Assembly: GCA_039619475.1 (NCBI GenBank)
Contig: CM077116.1
Span: 103,337,164-103,401,163, forward strand
Direction of reading: 5' to 3'
DNA length: 64,000 bases
Source: Icerya purchasi
Lineage: Eukaryota; Arthropoda; Insecta; Hemiptera; Monophlebidae
Every line of letters begins with the position of its first letter. Within the stretch, counting starts at the first letter, position 1. The notes under the pieces are model-generated. The model saw only the letters and a program-made list of their open reading frames with translations. It was not told the DNA's origin and did no database searches. Below, one piece after another: positions 57,953 through 64,000 of the stretch. The position numbers and the translations under genes are program-made.

Positions 57953-59180
57953 TAATTATAGGATTATGTTATATGACCGATTTTTGTTCAAATGTTGTAA
58001 TTTTACTATTCACATTTGTCATCGGTAGCTTCCCCGCCCCCTGTCATGTTTCAGCTTTTTCCTAATCATTCGTATTAGAATGTCCATTGCATCCCAGTCA
58101 TGGCATGACTAGTTTTCATTCTACTGGAGCATTTACGAGTTACATTAAATCATATATGGCCGATTTTACTTGAAGTTTATTTAAAAAAGAAATAACTTAC
58201 AGTTTAACCCCGGCGATCTGGAACAGTTTTAAAAGTTGATTCAAAAATGAATCTCGTCCTTTAATTCGGTTATTATTTTACATACTATTTCATTCTGTTT
58301 GGTTTCTTCCTCCCATCAGTCTGGTTTTAATTATAAACGATCATAAAGGAATGTTATGTGATGTCATGATTTTTAGCTCTTTCCAAAACAAAAATAGAAT
58401 AAAAATATTTTAAAATCAAATAAAATAAAAATTATCTCTTTTTATACACGATATACGGAAATCTAAACATAGAGAAAGAACAAAAATATTTCAATTTCAA
58501 ATTCTTAAAATCTATAAGCGGGGTATCATTAAGTAAAAACACGACAAAAAAAAAAAACAAAAAACGATAATAGTTAAGTTGTAAAATTAATTCAATTTTA
58601 CGAAGTAAGAAAAAATACAAATAGAGCAGACATGTTTTTCGACACAACATGGCTGAGTCTATTTAAAATGATTGTTAAGAGAAAAAGAAGGAAAGGTTAT
58701 AATGAAGAATAAGATTTTAAATGTAAAAAAAAAAAAAAAAGTAAAAAATAAAGTGACCATATACATATAAAAAAAACAATATTTTGCACCGAGCGCTATA
58801 TTATGCATAAATGCCACATAAAACAATTAAAGATGTTTTATTTCTTTCGTCTGTTTCTGCTAGACAGTTTATAAAATAACACAACACAGCTGTCCACATT
58901 GACTGCCAGAATTTTGATGGCCTGTTCTTTGGTTTTGATTTCGTTATTAAATTGTTATATTTTATCTAACGAGAAGAGCACTGTCCACCAGATATGGATA
59001 TCTCCCAACGGAGTTATATTATCGGAAATATATCTGTGTTCGAACACAGTCGAACATAGAGATGCGCAAATCAACTCCGCTAGAGAAGTTGGATATACAT
59101 AGATGTGTCCTTTCCAACTGTGGATATATATGCGCTTTTCAACTCCAACTCCGGCAAAGTTACATATCTTATATTTAATA
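57953..59180. other. Intergenic; repeat-like flank before the Tc1 element
   Basis: 58900-59180 shares phrases with the sequence just right of the Tc1 element (caactccaactccg at about 59139 and 60910; gcgcaaatcaact and gcacaaatcaac). This suggests the Tc1 copy landed in an older repeat. Confidence 0.4.
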
Positions 59181-59182
59181 TA

Positions 59183-60883
59183 CAGTGAGCAAAATTGAAA
59201 TCCGGACACCGTGTAAAGAAATAAATATGTGTTCAGAAAGGGAGTAAAAAGAGCTGTTACAGATTCGGTGTTTTTGTCAGATTGTAAAATGCAGCCTGGG
59301 GAACGGAAATGCTAAAAAAATAAATCGAAAAAATAAAAAGAAACCTTATGCCGAGCAAAGTTATAAAAAAACTGCATTTATCTAGGCAAAATTGAAATCC
59401 GGACACAACAGAAATCTTGCGAGTGCATGCATATATAAGACAGTGTAAGGTCGGGTTTCTCAAAAAAATTAGTAATAATATACACTCCGTAATTGCTTAT
59501 TCATTTTGCAGCAATACGCGCGAACTGCAGCATACTGTGTCCATTCTATGTGCGAATTAAAGCGGTGAATAGTGAAAAATGTCGCGTTCGGGAAAGAACA
59601 CCACGTGTGAAATGCGTGAATTAGTAATTTTGAGTAATGCGGGCGGTAAGTCAATCAGGCAGATCTCAAAATTAGTGAACATACCCAGAAGTACGGTTTC
59701 CGATATTATTTTACGATATAAACGGGAAGATCGAATTGAAAGTGCAAAGTATAAAGGTGCAACAGAGAAGTTAACGGCCTATGACCGGCGTTCTATCCGC
59801 CGAGAAGTGGAAAAAAACCCCCTCGTAAGTGCCCCCAAACTGATTACACAGTTGCGGGAACGTGGTACAGCAGTTACAGCTCAAACCGTACGTAATGCAA
59901 TTTATAATTTAGTATATAATTCACGTACTGCACGCTGTAAACCTTATATCAACTAAGTCAATCAAAACATGCGCTTTCGGTTTGCTGAGAAATATCTTTT
60001 ACACGATGAAACGTCCTGGCATGATGTATTATTTGCGGACGAGTCCAAATTTAACGTGTTCTGCAGCGATGGCAAAGTAAAAGTGTGGAGGAAGCCCAAA
60101 ACAGAATTGGAATGGAAAAATCTGAAAACTACAGTAAAGCACAGAGGTGGAAGTGTAATGGTATGGGGCTGTTGCGGGACGAATGGGGTGGGCAATTTGG
60201 TATTTGTGGAGGGGAACATGGATGCGAATATGTATACTGACATTTTGAGGAACAACTTACATGATAGCGCTGAGAAATTGGGCATTCGTCAACCATTGAA
60301 GATGTACCAAGACAATGACCCCAAACACAAAGCGTGGAAAACACGCATGTGGTTATTGTACAATTATCCCAAGATACTGGAAACCCCTCAACAATCCCCG
60401 GATTGTAATATTATTGAGAATTTGTGGGATTATGTCGACGATAAACTCCGCGAACGGCCAATTTCAAGTAGAAAACAATTGCAGGAACGTATCATACAGG
60501 AATGGAACAATATCCCAGCCTCTAAAAGTCCAGCGTTGGGTTGCATCGATGCCACGAAGGATGAAGGCCGTTTATGAGGCTAAGGGTCTACACACCAAAT
60601 ATTAAAACTAGTCATTTTTTGTGTTTTTTAAAGTTTTTTTACCTTTTTAGTGGGATTTTTCAGTTCTGTCCGGATTTCAATTTTGCTTTCAGAAGTACAA
60701 TTTTTTTCGTAATTTCGTTATTATCGTGGTTTTGTAACTTTTTTTTTCGTTTTTTTTTCGCGTATGTGTTTATGACAATGTATTTTTTATTTCAGTAACA
60801 AACCATGCATTCCTTCTTAACCTCCTTATATACGTATACATTCATTTCTTTCGGCGGTGTCCGGATTTCAATTTTGCTCACTC
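59183..60883 (+). mobile_element. Tc1-like transposon with IR/DR ends, TA target site
   Basis: 1701 bp between TA dinucleotides (59181-59182 and 60884-60885). The outer ends, AGTGAGCAAAATTGAAATCC and its inverted partner at right, recur about 200 bases inside: gcaaaattgaaatccggaca at 59189 and 59386 on the left, and the inverted form at 60668-60686 and 60858-60877 on the right. That is the IR/DR arrangement of two transposase-binding repeats per end. It carries one nearly complete transposase gene on +. Confidence 0.95.
59579..60605 (+). pseudogene. Tc1-like DD34E transposase, one stop and one frameshift
   Basis: The ATG at 59579 opens MSRSGKNTTCEMRELVILSN. A paired helix-turn-helix DNA-binding region follows (GKSIRQISKLVNIPRSTVSD, then KNPLVSAPKLITQLRERGTA). 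The DDE domain has FADESKFNVF, YQDNDPKHKAWKT and PQQSPDCNIIENLWD; 34 residues separate the second Asp and the Glu, the DD34E signature. A TAA at 59954-59956 interrupts the linker but the frame then continues to about 60520. There a shift moves the true C-terminus (VASMPRRMKAVYEAKGLHTK) to another frame ending at 60605. Otherwise complete, so inactivation is probably recent. Confidence 0.93.
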
Positions 60884-60885
60884 TA

Positions 60886-61532
60886 TAATCGCACTCTTTA
60901 CTGCGTATTCAACTCCAACTCCGCGTAGTACTCGGAACGCACAAATCAACAAAACGTCCTTGAACACGATGCCCATTTTTTTCGCGCAATTCCGATTTAC
61001 CCGCGCTTTTTTTGATAAAATAGCTAGTTCGCATCGGGCGCACCGGTTTTGCGAGCCAAATTCCTAATATTCATATGATTCATGACTTTAAATGACGAAA
61101 ATGATTTTGCAAACAAAAAGTGAATTTTTCTCTGACAACAATATAGCGAATTGTAGATGAAATAGGAAACTGGTGAGCAATTTTAGGAAATGATTATTCA
61201 GCATATTGCAAATCGAGAACAGTTCGAGTTTCTACGAGTAAACATAATACTTTCGCACATCGATATTCACTTGTCCGACTTGGAGTAAAATTACTATCGC
61301 TTCGTAAATACGCACATATGTACATACTTCACCGTGCATTTTTTACGCTGTTAATGTTATTGGTATTATTATATTAGATTAATTAAATAAGTTAAATAGA
61401 TTTAGATGTTATTTTAAGCAGTAGAGGGAATATGAATTTAGTACATAGTGTAATTACAAACAAAAAAAATCGTGATAATAGAAATAACGTAACAGTTAGG
61501 AATTAGGCATGTACCGCGAGCAATTGCGGCGC
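60886..61532. other. Intergenic, repeat-like flank then nothing recognised
   Basis: The first 100 bases echo the left flank of the Tc1 element. The remainder is AT-rich with no coding. Confidence 0.4.
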
Positions 61533-61540
61533 GAGTTTGG

Positions 61541-61753
61541 CAGACCCGGATTAAGTGTATGATAGGCCCAGGGCTACGGAAATATTAGGGGCCCTTTTCG
61601 GAAGTGACAAAATTATCAGTTTTATGGAATGACTAAATTTTCTTTAATTTAATTAAATTAATTATATTATTTTGAATTCACGAATTAACATATAATTATT
61701 AATATAAACAAAACTAAATATCATATAGACAATGGGTAAAATTTTCGATGCCA

Positions 61754-61784
<31 letters not shown>

Positions 61785-62204
61785 TGTACATATAATTTTA
61801 AACAATGAATTTCTCAGCAAATTTTAACCAAAGATTTGCATAAAAGGACAGTGTGTGTGCGTGTGTTGCGCGTGTACACACGCACACACATCCATACAAA
61901 CATTTCTTAAAAACGTAGATTCCGACTCGTTATACCTTAAAACAAATTTCTGGTACGTTTTTACGAAACTCGAAATTTTACTATTACGAAGTTTCCTCCT
62001 CTAGGAGGAAATAAAAATGGATACAAATAGATGTATTAAAAAATGCGCTTGCTCCTATAAAGTTAATTCTGTTTATTTAAAAAAAAACAAATTATAGATT
62101 AATTTTTTATTACATGTCGGAAGTGGGTATCTCTTGGGGGCCCTTTTATAAGGCGGGGCCTGGAGCTGCAGCCTCCCCCCTGGACTCCCCTAAACACAGG
62201 CCTG
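61541..62204. mobile_element. hAT-like non-autonomous element, 664 bp
   Basis: Ends are CAGACCCGGATTAAG and, inverted from the right, CAGGCCTGTGTTTAG, with a further ggggcccttttcgg and gggcccttttata pair inside. The flanks GAGTTTGG (61533-61540) and GAGTTTAG (62205-62212) are an 8-bp duplication with one change. There is no transposase. The inside holds a TA microsatellite (61757-61784) and a GT/CA-rich stretch (61849-61890). Confidence 0.75.
61757..61784. repeat. (TA)n microsatellite
   Basis: Alternating T and A inside the 664-bp hAT-like element. Confidence 0.9.
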
Positions 62205-62212
62205 GAGTTTAG

Positions 62213-64000
62213 AAACAAACGTAGCGGCAACCAAAACATTTTTTGCTTTTGTTATTCATTACATTTATTTCGTCTTCTATATTTTATTTCTAATATTTGA
62301 TATGTAGTATATTGGCGCATAGTACCGTTAATTTTGCTCGTTTCATTATTAGTTTGTTTTTTGTTCATTTCCATTTTTTAATTATTTCTTTTCTATTAAA
62401 TCATTTTTTAAATTTAGTCTCGTTTTAATTATTTCTTCTGTTTCTTTTCTGTCACCTTCACGATTTCCTGATCAACTGACCTTTTTGTTACAAACAACTC
62501 TTTTCAGGGCTATTTTTATGTTACTTTACTGAAATATTTTTCGTTGTATTTTATTAGTTCCGCTCGTGGTACAAATATACCCATTAAAAACATGCACAAA
62601 AAAGTGAACGCTTAAAATTAATTTTTTGCAGTCAGCATCGAATTCAAATTGCAACAATAATTAAAAACTTATTAATCAGTACACATAATAATAATATAAT
62701 CATTCGGTTTCCGTAAGCTGAGTAATCAACATTTACTCCAATTTGATTTGTAACCGAGTCCAAAAAATTAATGTTGTTGAAGAATAATCCAAAAGATTGT
62801 TAAGTATATTACCCTGAAATGTATTACCTATTTTTTAATTATTTTTTACTTTTAGCGCATTTGTCTTTTTTAACTTTTACAACAAATTTTGAGGTCGGTA
62901 TCATTTTTTAACCACCGGTGTTACACTTCTGCATGAACGAAGAATCATTGAAATCAGTCTGCATAGTTATACGTAACCAAATACAAAATAAATAAATAAA
63001 ACAAGTTCAGTCAAGCATGATGTTTCTTGCGCTCAGGGTTACTCAGTATGTTAATTTATAGATAACTATAATATTTATGTTTACATAATGCTAAATTCGA
63101 AGGAATTTGATTTTTCCGCTACAAAGAGGAAGAGGAACACGTAGTTTTTTGCGATTTTTTGAAATTATCGCCATCTCGAAAATTTCGTTAAAGAAATGAA
63201 ATGCGGTTTTGTTTCCGACAAAAAACGATCTTTTCAACATTATATCATATGCCGGGGGGGAAAAAATAATTTCAAACTTTTTGAGCTTTCGGCGCCCCAA
63301 AGGTCTGAATATAAAGTTAGAAGCTTAGTTATATTTTTCCTATGAAGCGGCCCTGTATACATATGTCTAAAATACGTTTTTTGGTTTCTCCAACGTTTTT
63401 ACTTGGGCTAATATTTACGTGAACTTTCTTTTTCTTGCTGAATTTTTTTACTGTCCTTTTTTGATTTTATGAAAGGACTCCTGCATTTTATTTTATATTT
63501 CGAATTTCACCTTTAAATCTTCATCTAGTAATGAATTATGAATTTTTAAGTGATTTTTGAGGTCGTTTTAAATACCATGTTATATATTCTTGATGGTTTT
63601 TGGGGTTTTTGCCGCCCAGGGTAATCGGTCGTCTTGAAATTATAGATCGTTTTAAAGGGAATTTTAATTGTAATTTATGTTCCAAATTGGAAATTTATAA
63701 GTCAAACCGTTCGTGAGTTATTAATTTTTATTTGATATTTTTGTCGTTTCTGAACCGAATTTAAAAAAAGTAATTATGTCACTAGATAGCAATAGTTTTG
63801 TGCCGATTTGTGTCGCTAATCAAACCAATTAGTTAATTATTGTTATTTGTCATTTAATACATAAGTGCATACGATTTTTTTAGAAATATTCAGTCATCAA
63901 TCTCTTTTCAGTTTAATGACCTTCTAATAAGAAATTGTGTTTAGTTAGAATGTTAAACACCATCTCTATAGGTTGATTTGCTTAATTAAGTATGGTTCAT
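62213..64000. other. Intergenic, one possible hAT end, otherwise nothing recognised
   Basis: At 63337-63356 the sequence reads tatgaagcggccctgtatac. Inverted, CAGGGCCGCTTCATAG looks like a hAT terminus, with a GC-rich subterminal block at 63245-63310, but no partner end was found upstream in the window. The rest is AT-rich without coding. Confidence 0.4.

Noticed and set aside
63240..63356. Single hAT-like end (inverted CAGGGCCGCTTCATAG)
   Set aside because: No matching left end or 8-bp duplication could be found, so the element cannot be delimited.

Overview
The window looks like AT-rich genomic DNA from an insect with a large genome. Evidence for this: a spliced nuclear gene for an animal mitochondrial ribosomal protein with a C-terminal tail of the kind insects carry, GT..AG introns of 2.3-7.1 kb, and a dense mix of insect-type transposable elements (Jockey, R1-like and RTE-like LINEs, mariner, Tc1, hAT, Helitron). 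A hemipteran or another large-genome insect would fit, but the species cannot be fixed from the sequence. There are no bacterial operons, and I saw no rRNA, tRNA or CRISPR.

Host gene: one gene, mRpS5 (mitochondrial small-subunit protein uS5m), runs on the + strand from 7360 to 46129. Eight exons join in frame (7360-7485, 12432-12659, 14981-15015, 21180-21375, 27935-28134, 31850-31987, 38731-38847, 45980-46129) and encode about 396 residues up to a TAA. The 5' exon(s) with the start codon and mitochondrial presequence were not found and may lie left of the window.

Layout of repeats. 0-6.8 kb: a hAT element with an 8-bp target duplication (TSD), carrying a retroposon fragment, then an R1-like LINE split by a 5'-truncated Jockey with a 10-bp TSD. 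7.4-46.1 kb: mRpS5 introns with a BED/hAT-like remnant (9.2 kb), mariner and RTE-like remnants (13.3-14.1 kb), a second hAT copy in opposite orientation (16.7-18.4 kb), an RNase H LINE remnant (20 kb), a mariner (25.7 kb), a Helitron keeping the RepHel N-terminus (29.6-31.2 kb), a diverged tandem duplication (33.3-34.3 kb), several LINE remnants (34.6-37.3, 39.6-40.2, 42.5-44.7 kb) and a deleted mariner (41.5 kb). 46.7-52.3 kb: an RTE-like LINE interrupted by a 4.16-kb foldback element with about 0.73-kb inverted arms and a 6-bp TSD. Its left arm carries two younger insertions that the right arm lacks. 56-64 kb: two non-autonomous hAT-like elements, a 188-bp hairpin repeat and a nearly intact Tc1-like transposon with IR/DR ends.

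No multi-gene system is visible. The best candidate for something undescribed is the foldback element at 47958-52115. Its insertion is proven by the way the host LINE reading frame closes across one TSD copy, yet it has no recognisable coding content. A second pattern is that several retroelement tails in the window share a short perfect stem-loop just before the A-rich tail.
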